Positions 21,901-33,400 of a stretch of 64,000 nt of DNA are shown here, piece after piece; position 1 is the stretch's first letter, and each line of letters begins with the position of its first letter. A program made the position numbers and the translations under genes. Source of the stretch: Phragmites australis. Taxonomy: Eukaryota > Streptophyta > Magnoliopsida > Poales > Poaceae. The stretch spans positions 32,461,819 to 32,525,818 of the forward strand of contig NC_084924.1 of assembly GCF_958298935.1 (NCBI RefSeq). The letters are read 5' to 3'. The notes under the pieces were generated by a model. That model was not told the origin of the DNA. It did not search any database and saw only the letters and a list, made by a program, of their open reading frames with translations.

Positions 21901-23611
21901 AAAAAGCATCATGCTAATCCACTAACCAATATAACGGTAAGGAAATATTGGACGTTTTGTAGCGTTACACTTTCATAGTTTCTTCAACATTTGTCTTTAA
22001 AGGATTGCATATATTTTCTGTTGTCAGCAAGAGAAGTAGAACATTTGGCCTGCCCAGGAGATTATTGAAGGAAAATTAAATGACTCGTCATTCGTGAAAC
22101 TGGCACTAATCCATCGACCCAACCATTAGACATCAAGAGTTAGTGGGAGCTAATAACACTCTTAACAGAAGTTGCAATTTCTTTTTCAATGTCACCTGCC
22201 TGAACCCCTGCGAATTGCAATGGCGTTATCGATAAATATCTGCTTTACTTTATTCTGTGAGGATCAGTATAACATCATCCAATCCAAATGCAGATAAGCA
22301 TCAAGCTCTCAGCGTGGCGCACACAAGTTTTTCCTCCGATCAAAAGCTAAAAGCTACCGGAACAAATTAAGGCTACATACAAATTGATCTGTCATCAACA
22401 GCAAGAACAACTGAAAGGTGGGAGCAAAGATAAGCATGGATGCATGGCATGGTCTGTCATTAGCAGCAGGAACAATTGAGAGCAAGGATAAGCATGAATG
22501 GTAAGGAACCAAACATGTCCTAATCTCTGCATTACAATTTTTTTAATATGAACGTCTATAAAACTGAGTCATTGTAGACTTCCCACTTGACTTAGCAGGA
22601 TGCTTATCAAGTGATACACCGTGCCAAAGTGGATGAAGCCGAGGGATTAAATTGGCAATAGAAGTAAGGATGCAGCTATAGAAAATAATGCGCTCTTATC
22701 AATGCTTTCAGCTGAAGCAAGCAATTGGACTAAAAGACGCAAAAAATCATTAATGGCGGCCTTTCTAAAATGGAGTGCCACGAAAGTTGATGCAATAGTA
22801 GTCTAGCGAATTGAGAAGGCCCGAAAAGGAGAGTTTGTCCTGCCAGAACAGACATCTCTTATATTCTTTCATGTACATGCAGACTATGACGGTACGCAAC
22901 TCAATATGGCTCATAATATCTGCTCCACAATTGGCATTGTTTATTCTCCATTTGCCCTACAGAACGCAAGCAGCCAAGCACTTGCCCTTTTGCTCCGTGT
23001 CACAGCTGCTAACTGGAGCAGGCTTCGGCTGTTCTGTTACCTGCATGTATCCTCACCCGCAAGCTGCAAATGGAAAGACAGGAAGGAATTCGTCGATTCT
23101 GATTAGAATCGGCCCAGTTGGTTAGCAATAATTAATCTTCCTAGTTGACTATAATCAATTTACTCAAAGTGGCGAATTTTGTAGGTGAAGTGTGTGAAGA
23201 TTGAGGAATAGGCAACAGCAGGTAGCAAGCTCAGAGGTTGAAATTTTATCTATTTCTGTCTCGAAATTGTATAAGAAAACTACATAAACACTGCAGGAGA
23301 GGTACAACTGTACACGTGTCCTTGATTCCTGTACTGTACCTGGTTCTGCTCTTTCCTGGATACATGTTCCTGAGTTGGTAGAGATATTTTAGGAAATACC
23401 TCTATTGTTTGCTACCATTACCAATCCTAAAAATATGATACAGATGTTTCACATGCATTTAAGAACTACGGAGCTCGTGCCATGCATTTAAAAATATGAT
23501 ACAGATGTTTCTCGTGCGTGAAGCTATAAGGGGATCGTGACGTGCCCGTCACCTACGGAACCAACTGGTTTCGTCGATTCCTAGAAGGACGCTTTGCTTC
23601 GTATAGATGTA

Positions 23612-23663
23612 GGTCTGTGTGTTTGTGTTGGGTGGTGTGTGTTGTTGTGTGTGTTTGTTTGTT
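23612..23663 (+). repeat. TG-rich low-complexity run
   Basis: An irregular (TG/TTTG)n run includes 'gtgtgttgttgtgtgtgttt'. It is non-coding simple sequence. Confidence 0.8.
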
Positions 23664-24121
23664 CGAACAGATGCTACATTGGTACTCAGTCGAGAGGTGT
23701 CAAAAAAAAGTACTACGGAGCTCAAAAGAAGTTGATCGGCAACCAACTAAATTAGCCTGATGGTCTGAAATATTGTTGTACAAAAATAATCACTATTAAA
23801 TATTTAATCAAACAAAAATAAAGCTTCCCCGCTTCCAAAATTTATAAGCAGAACCAAGTGTATGCAAGTACGCAATACCTGAAAAATGCATAACCTTTCA
23901 GTTGGATCAATAGAACTCTAGACCAAATGTAGACCAAATACAAACTAGAAATTCCGAGAAATGAACCAAATAGTGCATTGTAAAAAATACTGCTGAAAAT
24001 TTAGCTTCACGAGGTAAATCATAAGCAAATTATCTATGACTAAAGGTAACCTGAATAACAAAAAAACGGATACCAGAAAAATAGAATAAAGTTACCAGTA
24101 GTATTTTAAATAAAATATTTC

Positions 24122-24205
24122 TGTTTTTTTTCCAACAAAGGGACAGGTACTCTGGCATTCATTAAAGAGTAAGAGAATACAACACCAAACACCCCGGGTG
24201 GATAG
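24122..24205 (-). repeat. Possible 3' end of a LINE or other poly(A) element
   Basis: Read on the minus strand, the segment ends in 'ctttgttggaaaaaaaa' after 'ttactctttaatgaatgcca', the kind of phrase that closes plant L1 elements. It is short, with no reverse transcriptase nearby. Confidence 0.3.
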
Positions 24206-24524
24206 ACTTAAAATTTAAAATATTTCTATCATAGAAACATATAGTCAATAATTTTGTTTGCGCAGATAAGATGATAGCATTAGACTGTTACAGTACTATA
24301 CTGCTATAGTGGTATAGACAAGTAGGCACTTCATTACGCCTCAACTCAAATATGCTTACAAGTTACAAGATTACGATGAATTGGAACTTGAAATGCAACA
24401 GTAGAATCAATCACAAAAAGATGTGTTCTTCAAGTACTATATGCTACACATGGCTCTCTGCATATCCTCAACCAGCGATTCTACAACTTCTGCCGATGGG
24501 GAGAAAGGCAGCAACCAAGGTCTT

Positions 24525-27500
24525 TTAGTATCTGATTCCTTTTGCAACCTCAAAGAAGTGAGCAACATTTTCTTCTGGAGTTCCAACCTTAATGCCGTGA
24601 CCAAGGTTCAATACATGCCCAACATTACCAGCCTTCTGCACCGTGTCATGAATCCGCTTGCTTATGAACTCTTTCGACCCAAAAAGAACACCAGGGTCCA
24701 CATTCCCTTGTACTGCTATGTTAGATCCCAATCTTATCCTGCCCTCAGCCATATCAACCGTCCAGTCCAAGCTGATAACATCAACACCAGTCAAAGGAAG
24801 CCTCTCCAGCAAGCCCCCAGATCCACTTGCATATAGTATCAGAGGCAAGTCAGGATGTGTTTCCCTAACACTATCCACGATCTGATGTAGATAAGGCAGG
24901 CTAAACTCCTCAAAATCAGCAGGGCTGAGTTCTGTAGCCCACGAATCAAAAATTTGGACAGCCTGTGCTCCATTGTCCGCTTGGTATTTAATGTAGTTAG
25001 CCATAGATGTTGTGAATTTTTGTAGCAAATTATGTAGAATCTGCAAGAACGCAAAACAATTTTTGAGATCAAAATTTTCTTAACAAGACTCTAGGTGATA
25101 AAAAAAAAGAATGAATAATGCACCAAACTTAACATACGCTTCACGTTAATAAAATGCAATTTGCAGTACTTTTCTGAGATATAGAACGACTAAATTATTG
25201 TGATGTCATGCTAGCAGCCAAGCAAACTATCAGCACACTGTGAAACATTCAGTATCCTACATGAAATTGTAATTTTACAAGAAATTGTGTTGTGTACAAC
25301 AGAATTCATGTGGGACAAAGATCTTTTCAATACCACTGGTTCTGAGAAGGCCATTTTCTTAATCATTGTAAAGTTCTTTGATGAACCTCCTTCTACACAA
25401 TAAGATGCCAAGGTAAAGGGGGCTCCAACAAAACCTAGCACAGCAGCTTCATTCTTAACCTGAGAAAAAAACAATGGAGTCACTTCCAAAAATGCAAAAC
25501 AACAGCATGAAAAGAGTGGTCATAGGTTTTTAACTTTACATCTACATGTTGAAACCTAAACCATGCAAAAACCAATTCCAAATAAGCTAATGGAGACACC
25601 TCGTTTAATATTTTCCATTAAAGCTTAAACAATTTTGCAATCATTACGAAGATTGATTATTTCGATCCACCATTTACCATGACAATTAAGTCGACATAGA
25701 CAGCAAATATAAACACCTATATTTTTTAGAGAAGTACATTTACATTATACGTGGCAAAAACAAAAATAGACTCTTCCTCAATGGCATAGACATTTTTCCT
25801 AAAATAAATAGAGGGATCTTATTGCCATAGTGTGGATGAGAAATAGAGCTGATCTGTTCTATAGGCTCGGATTCTCAGTAAAGCAGTCTCGATAATATGT
25901 CAAGCCAAATCTGAAAGGCACAATGGATTGATGCTGACCAAAGAAAAATACAACAGTGCATTCAGAATTGGAAATACAACATTTATCAATTGTCTTATGA
26001 AGCCAATCCCATGCAAAAGTACGCATGTGAGCTACTCAGCATCAGTGATGGCACTATCGTGATCTATTTATTCTGTGATGTTTTCATGACTCTTGCAAGC
26101 TCCAAGTAGCGCCGTATAAAAGATGAGCACAAATAGCCAGCAATCTAAGGTCACTGCAATATATTCCGAAACCTAGAGAATTGATCAATTAGAAATTTAG
26201 AATGTAACACTTGGAACAAAAAAGTTGTGGTTGACTACAAAAATCTAAATGAAACAACCTACTTCCATGCTACCACACTTTTGCATGACCAGTTGACCAC
26301 ATATTTTCAATTTTCATGGTTGGGTACCAAAAAGCCTTTACTAACCTCTTCTCGCAACACATTTAAAGCCTGCCCTACATAAGGGACCCACTCCTCAGGA
26401 ACAAATTCTCTGACTTCATTCACAGCGGCTGCTGTTCTCAAAGGATCATAAATCACTGGACCTTTTCCTTTCACAATGTCGAAAGGTATGTTCATCCCAG
26501 GAAGTGGAGTAAGGATATCCGAGAACAAGATAACCTAACAAAAGCAAATGAAAAACAACAGCATGATACCAAATAACATCAATAGCAGAACAGCAGATAT
26601 TACACATGTGCAAAATCTCAAGTTCATGTAAGCTTTGAGATAATTGCCAAACATAAATTTAAAACAACATACACAAAAGGCTAAAGTCAGCAGCTTACTC
26701 CATCAGGCCTGAAAACCTTCCACGGTTGCAAAGAGATCTCAACAACTAGGTCAACATTTTCTGATCTTTCACGGAACGACGGATGTCGCTCACAGAGCAA
26801 TTGATAGCTCTGCAGCAAAATGAACAAAGGCAAGAAGTTTGTTAAGAGGAACGATCCCCATTGATTGCGCATTTACAAAAAGGCAAATAAAGCATTCCTT
26901 CAAAGAAAAGAGGCATTCGTAGTGACTGGAGAAGCCATAGTTAGCACGCAGTGTTAAATACTGTGAGTTCCTGACATAACTCTTTCATGGATACTTTCAA
27001 CAAAGACCAACAAAATCCAAACAAAGAACTATAACAGCATGCAATTACTAATGCATGTATCCTTTGTATTGAATGCATTTGTTGTCTGGGAACTTGATCT
27101 CATTTTCAACGACACAACCATAGAAAAAAAAAATGTCCCTAAGAGGTTTCACAGAAAAGAATTGTATTGGGGAATGGCCATTAATCTTCTGCATGTAGTT
27201 TTAGTAACACAATTGTCGTAGTTATTTTAACTAGTCCATATTGCCACAGCCCTCTTCAGCTTATATCCTAGTACGCTACTAAAATTTAAGCATTTCAGTT
27301 TCATACCATGAACTATCTTGGTTCTATTATATTGTTTCTTACATAACATTTCAACCCTTTATCGAGACTATCACAGTCGCAAGCAATTTAGATCCTTACT
27401 CTAGCTGAACATTGAGATGTAAATTATACAATGCTTACGAAAACAAGAGAGGAGATTGTAGTAAAAGCAGAAGTGGACCTGCCTTCATGTACCTCCCGGC

Positions 27501-27806
27501 CTGCCTCATAAGCCAGACCGGCGGCCTCTCCACCTTCCTCCCCCTGATTGCGCTCACCAGCAGCGGCTCCTCCGCCGTCCCGACCACCGCCTCCTCGGCC
27601 ACCGCCTCTGAAACATCACCAGAACACAATATGCCCCAGCAGTTTACTTAATCCCCACCACAAACCGCCCAACCGACGAACAGAAGAGAACGCGCTCGGT
27701 CACCTCCGACGGCGCTGCAGCGGACCGCGGAGAGCTGCCGGCGTGTGTGCCCCGCGCGGAGGAGGGAGGTGGACGGCAGCGAGAGCGGCGGGCACGCGGT
27801 CGCCAT
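24525..27806 (-). CDS. UROD: Uroporphyrinogen decarboxylase, chloroplastic, six exons
   Basis: The enzyme removes four carboxyl groups from uroporphyrinogen III to give coproporphyrinogen III in plastid haem and chlorophyll synthesis. Exons are 27806-27704, 27607-27483, 26809-26699, 26534-26346, 25459-25334 and 25040-24525. They total 1170 nt, 389 residues plus stop, the normal length. Residues 1 to about 40 form a Ser/Arg-rich transit peptide. The signature '[13 protein letters not shown]' follows. Then come '[17 protein letters not shown]', '[17 protein letters not shown]', '[12 protein letters not shown]' and '[13 protein letters not shown]', all conserved substrate-pocket segments. The Asp in 'FSDILTPL' is the catalytic Asp of the family. 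Intron 2 uses a GC donor (AAG|GCAGGT). The other four introns are GT-AG. All junctions keep frame and no lesion was seen. In maize, loss of one copy of this enzyme's gene gives a porphyrin lesion-mimic phenotype. Confidence 0.96.
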
Positions 27807-28860
27807 TTGGGGCGGGATCCGAGCCGCTGCCGCGCTCGCGGATGTGCGGGGGCAGGAGACGCGGCGTTGGGCGGCGACGACTTGGCTTGGCTGGCTCAGC
27901 CGCTCAGGCGACGAGGAAATCGAAGGGGTTGAGATCAGATTGGATGAGATGAGATGGACGGAGATGTGGAGATGAGGTGGTGTGTTCAGGTGGATACTAG
28001 CGTGGGCCATCGTGAAGGGATCCGGATCCCCTGACTCCACGGATATGAAGTCACGAGGACAGTAAATTGTGAGTAGATAAATGATACCTTAACGTCAATA
28101 TCAATTTTACTGTTTGTGTTACAGTGTAGTAGTGTATCTGATTCATCCATCCACGATCCAACTGTCCATGGAATGTTTGAAGTCACCTCACTTCACCCAT
28201 CGGTGAAGTCAATGATCCGATTCTATCGTGAAGGCGTTTGACCTGGAGGCCACGTCCGAGTGCTCGCAGAGTCGCAGGTGCCATTCGGCCTTCGAACTGG
28301 CATGTGCAGGCCGTTCAAACCGAGGAGGCCGAGCCTTCTGCGCAAAAACACCCACGATGCTGAAGAAACAAAAACCCGAACTTCTTTATTTTTATATATC
28401 TTAAATAAAAAATTGTAAAGATAGATGTTTGTTTTGAAAAATGACAGTCTAAATATATTAGGACGACAAGTTTAAAAAGAAATTTAGCATTCAAATACTC
28501 TTAAAAATCAAAACACTACAAAATAATAATATATTTTTTTTGAAAAAATATATGATGTAAAGATGCTATAATCTACCTTTCAAAAAATTTCAACCGAAAC
28601 AAGTACTTCTACATGTACAGTAAATTTTATCTTTTTTTAATTCTCATTGTACATATCATATTTCTATCTAATTTTTTTTTAAAGAACTAGATCATAATAT
28701 CTTATAAAAAAAAATTCATGATCTTTTATTACAACTTCGATAGTGTTTTGAGTTTTAAGAGAAATGAAACGTAATATGTTTTATTTTAAAATCTATCGCC
28801 CGTTCGAAGTGTGAGAGTCTACACGCGTGATTTTTCAAAACAGGCCTCTAATTTTACAAC
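27807..28860. other. UROD 5' flank and AT-rich spacer
   Basis: Positions 27807-28060 are the probable UROD leader and promoter. From 28370 to 28860 the sequence is strongly AT-rich with T- and A-runs. No gene is recognised. Confidence 0.4.
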
Positions 28861-29304
28861 TTTTTAATTTATAAAATAAAAAATAAAAAAATTCAAACAA
28901 ACCCAGTCGGCCACGCGGGAGCTACAAACCGGGGAGGCCGTTCGGGGTCTCGGGTCTGGGGACAGGGGGCCCGGGGAAGTAGGCTGGCCAGCCGTACCGA
29001 TTTCGCAGTAGAGATCGGTAGACTTGCATAGAGGACCCCTCTGACGACCCAGCACCTTTGGCTGGTTGGGGAAAGGCACCGGCATGCGCTGAATGCGAGA
29101 TTGGCGGCGTCCCTGCGCCGAGCGCTCGACGACGTCCGACGGAAGGCCGCCATGACAAGCGTCGACCGCGGCTCCAAGGAAGTCTTCGGCCATGGCGACG
29201 CGGGCAACGACGTGGTAGCTGTAACCATGAATCGAGCGCCCCCGCACATATACATGTCCAAGATTTTAACTGATGGCAGCTGACTGAACAACTGGAAATA
29301 AATT
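28861..29304. other. GC-rich segment with no recognised gene
   Basis: The segment is sharply GC-rich between AT-rich neighbours. Frames of 126-134 codons are open on the minus strand and one of about 70 on the plus strand, but none shows a known domain. Overlapping open frames on both strands in GC-rich DNA are expected by chance. A degraded gene fragment is possible. Confidence 0.3.
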
Positions 29305-30156
29305 GGGCAAATTCCTTATTTACCATAAAAAATTTTCCCTCTTCCCTCTATTCCATCAAAGAAAACGAAATTCCTTCTCTACCATCGGTTTCATCTTTCT
29401 TTCTTTCCATACTACTCAGCTAGGCTTCCGGTAGTTTCTTCCGTCGAAGTTCGTTATATATAAATAGAGTATTACAGAGTAACTCACTTTTACACCATAC
29501 AAACTAAGGTTAAAAATAATTTTAGAAATTAGTCTATCACATAAGAATAATATTAGTGATTTTTTCTCAATTTTTAAGATTTTATTTGAGGTCCTAACCA
29601 TTGTTAAAAATTATAAAAATAATATTTTTAGAGAATTTTAGTTTAAATTCTATCTAGTCTTTTAACGAATCCAGTTAAAATATGTCACACATTGATAATG
29701 GAACATGTAAAAAAAATGTAGAATTTTTGGAGCAATATAAGACTATTGAGTTTTTGAAGATATCAGAAAATCACAGCGCCATAAACCGCACCAGTAAACA
29801 GTACCAATAAATAGTGACTTCGGCCAAAGAATTACCGGAAGCCTCATAGTGGAGTGGCATGGAAGAAAAGAAGGGTAAAACTGGCAGAAAAGGAACTTTT
29901 TTTTACACAATACCTATACTTCAATCGACTGAAAATGGCACACCTTTCAGTCGACAGCGAGCAGTGAGCTTCCTCCATGATTTTGAGTTCGCGAGGGGAG
30001 TTCTTAGGGTCCGGTGTACTCTCCGAGCTTAGAGGATGGTCAGGACAGATTGATCAACTCAAACAACTGTTGTTTTCAGTCAGTTGAAATGTAACGGGTC
30101 TTTTTTTATGGCATAGAAGGAAAAGTAAAAAAAAAAGGGTAAATAAGGAATTTACA
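29305..30156. mobile_element. Non-autonomous DNA transposon with long terminal inverted repeats, MULE-like
   Basis: The left end 'gggcaaattccttatttacc' is matched by the reverse complement of the right end, 'gtaaattccttatttaccc', at 30137-30156. Similarity continues inward ('ccctctattccatcaaag' against 'ccttctatgccataaaaa') for about 50 bp. No transposase is present in the ~850-bp interval. The long inverted repeats suggest the Mutator-like superfamily. A 9-bp target duplication was not seen, so the class is uncertain. Confidence 0.5.
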
Positions 30157-30410
30157 CTCCCACAACGGGGGCAGAAGCCTGCGTGAGCAACGACCTAAAA
30201 TGCTCGCATTTCTTTCAGCGTCACTCGTGCAAGCTATTCCCCGGGGGGGGGGGGGGGGTGGGGTGGCGCATTACAAGCACGATGACGAACAAGTTGAACT
30301 AGACAAAGCGGCCTCCTTATGTTACAAGAGAAGAAGGGTGAACACTCGAGTTTGCTGTATCAGAGTTCAGGGAAAGAAAGGAAGAAAAAGGAGCAGAAGT
30401 CGCGTTATTT

Positions 30411-33400
30411 TCAGAGCACGTATACCATGCCGACCTCGAGCAGCGACGCCGGCGGCACGCGCAGCGCCACGTCCGGGCCGCGGCAGTTGCGCCGCAGGAA
30501 GTTATACCCGACGTCCACGGCCAGCCTCTTCAGCACCGACGACCCGGTCTTGCACTGCACGTGCGAGTGCCCCAGGATGAACGCCGTGCCGGCCTCCCGC
30601 GCCGCGACCAGCCCCTCCAGCTCCTCCGCCACGCGCTTGTCCGTCTCTGGGCTCGCCACGTGACTGTCGATGAAGAACCTCTCCTGCCTCGTCGCCGAGC
30701 TCGCTACCGCCGTGCGGCCGGAGCTGTCGTCGTCGGTGGCGGAGGCAGCGGCGCGCATCTCCACGGTGGACGCGGGCGAGTGCTGGATGCTGTCCTGGAG
30801 GTCGTAGCTCGCGCGGTCCCGGAGCGGGTTGCTCGCGATCACGGTCAGCTGCCGCTCACATTCACTGGCCTCCAGCTCCTGCTCGCTGGCCTCGCTGCAC
30901 CGGTAGGACGCGTCCAGCTTTATGAACGTGGCCAGGGTCTCGACGAGCTCCGTCTCGAAGGAGTCCACGTCCTGGTGGACGTCACGGTAGCCATACCGCA
31001 CGATGCACCGGTACGACCGGTGGCCCGGCGGGCCGACGCGGCCGATGAGGTACCGCTCCGCCGGGAACACGTACGGCACCGGCACCGACTTGACGCAGAC
31101 GAAGACCAGGACCTGATGGAACGCCGGGAGGTTGGTCACGAACCGGGAGAAGTTGGCCGGGACGCCTGACGTGAGGTCGGTGTAGACGAGGCCGATGCCA
31201 GGGACGCGGACCATGCCGAGCTTGTCGCCAAGGGCGAGGAGCCACTCCAGCGTAACCTTGTTGTGCAAGTCGAACTCGTACTTCTTGATGGTTGTGTAGT
31301 GCCAGATGAGCATGACGGCCATGAGGATGAGAGCGAGCAGGATTGGAAGCCACGCGCCCTCGCAGAACTTGATAAGCGACGCCGAGAAGTAGAGCGCCTC
31401 GATGGATCCGAAGAGGAGGAGGAAGGCCAAGGCCAGTAGCGGCGGTCTGTGCCAGCACAGAACGATGACCAGGGATGTGAGGAACGTGGTGACCAGCATC
31501 ACCGTGATCACCGCTAGTCCTGCACAAGGTTAGGAAAGCAACTCGTCACCAAGGGTAGGCAATCTAACACTTGACGGTAGTAATAACGACATGGATATGA
31601 ATTGTCTTCTGTGAAAACGACACAATTGAATGAGCTTTTTTGCAGTCCTTGGGAGGTACCAAGCTTATATTCTACAAGAATAGTATTCCTAGCTAATCCA
31701 GCACAAGATTCATGGGAGTATAATATTTTGTGGAAACAATAATTGCATCTTAACTGTTCTATGCTTCGATGGGTAAAATGTTGCAACAGCAATCACAGGA
31801 AAAATCAATTTCGTCTTCTAGATTTCACTTTATATATATATTTGCATGGTGCTGGACTAGAACTAGTATTGACACAAGGTAGTGAAAACCAATGTCGAGG
31901 CGTTTATCTTACCAGATGCATTTCCCATGTGCTTCGTGTCTCTAAATCCAACAGTCACAGCAATGCAGAGGATCATGAGCAACCAATTGATCTCGGGGAT
32001 ATATATTTGCCCATGGATTTTCTCAGATGTATGTACAACTTTTACTCGAGGGAAGCAACTCAAGGACTGGCTCTGATTGATAATTGAGAAGGTTCCGCTG
32101 ATGATGGCTTGACTTCCGACCACTGAAGCCAAAATTGCCAGTACAAGGATAGGCCACCTGACCTTATCTGAAGTTTGCATCAAAAGAAAACATGTAATTT
32201 CATAGAAATTCAAAAGGTAAACGAGTTTCTAAGAGATCAGAAATTATTAGAAGAGGCTCATCAGAGACTTTCTGCAGAGTTTATCATATACATCTTTACT
32301 GAGATAAGACAGGTTAGAGCATGGATCCACTAGAGTATATGGTATCTGGAAGGATCTAACTGTTATGGTAGGATCATTACCATAACAGCCGAATCCTTTC
32401 AGATAACATCATATATTCTAACAGATGCAAATGCATACTAGTTACCATCTCGATTGCATAAAGCAAAATAGAATTGACCATTGTTTGTATAAATAGTATT
32501 TAGATAAATCACCAAATAGAAAATTATTGAAGATCATAGTGTGCAGTAGAATTCAGGATGTAAAGTAGATTTAGCCGGAACAAGTTTCAACTTAATTAAT
32601 TGAAACTGTCAGATGTCTCTTCCTATCTGATGATTGAAGGTAATGTGAAATAGGAATATTGCTAAATTGTTATTTTTTTTGTCAAAAAGAATAATATGGT
32701 CTGACGTTCAAGTTGTGCATTCATAATAGTTTGGGTCGTAAGAATGCATGAGCCAATGACAAATATACCCGGAACTGCAATGTAAAATCCAACTTGTGAG
32801 CTTGAGTAGAAGTCATGATGTTTTGATAAGTAAGCAGCTTGACCCATGTATGCAAGGATCAGAGCGGGGTACACTAGAGAAGTGAAAGCAAGCTGCGACC
32901 AAAGTATAAATCTAAATGATCAGCCCAAAAACTAATTATAGAAAATATTGTGCGAATTATCACACGTGATCAACAAATTACCTGAATTGCACTGTATGAG
33001 AAGTGACCGAGATCTGCAAACATTGCTTCAGATCCTTCATTGTCAGCATGCTAGACAGTTAGCCCAACTTTTCCGTATTTCACAATTAATACAAACTGGA
33101 GAAAGGAACTTAATTTCTTTTAAACAGAATAAATGAACCTATATATTAATATATATCATTTTTCCATTCCATTGGTTTTTAGAAGCATTATGTAGCTTAC
33201 CTGTCATGCAGAGCAAAATTCCACCAAGCGACATCCAACCATATTTTCTAGTCTTTTTTAAGAAATTGAACATGTAGGAAGGATTTAGAGCTTGGTAGAT
33301 ATGAGGATTCCAATGGATAATATTATAGAGACCAATAGCACTCATGCAGAGTAGCCAGGCTAGAACTATCGGGGCGAAAAGAAATCCGACCCGATGTGTA

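Larger units (their letters stand above)
19481..24524. other. Intergenic region between CIPK and UROD
   Basis: No complete gene is recognised. A GC-rich block at 20180-20720 has several overlapping frames on both strands without a recognisable protein. A perfect 19-base palindrome centred on 'ttctactataatagtagaa' lies near 20080. 'cactacaagatttc' at 21736 looks like one CACTA transposon end. A TG-rich run lies at 23612-23663. A possible LINE 3' end lies at 24122-24205. Positions 24215-24524 are the UROD 3' flank. Confidence 0.4.

Noticed and set aside
23549..23760. Small frames over the TG-rich run
   Set aside because: Cys/Val-rich and Thr-rich peptides come from simple-sequence DNA.
28893..29326. 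Three overlapping frames of 127-134 codons in GC-rich DNA
   Set aside because: No recognisable protein. Openness in several frames at once points to base composition.
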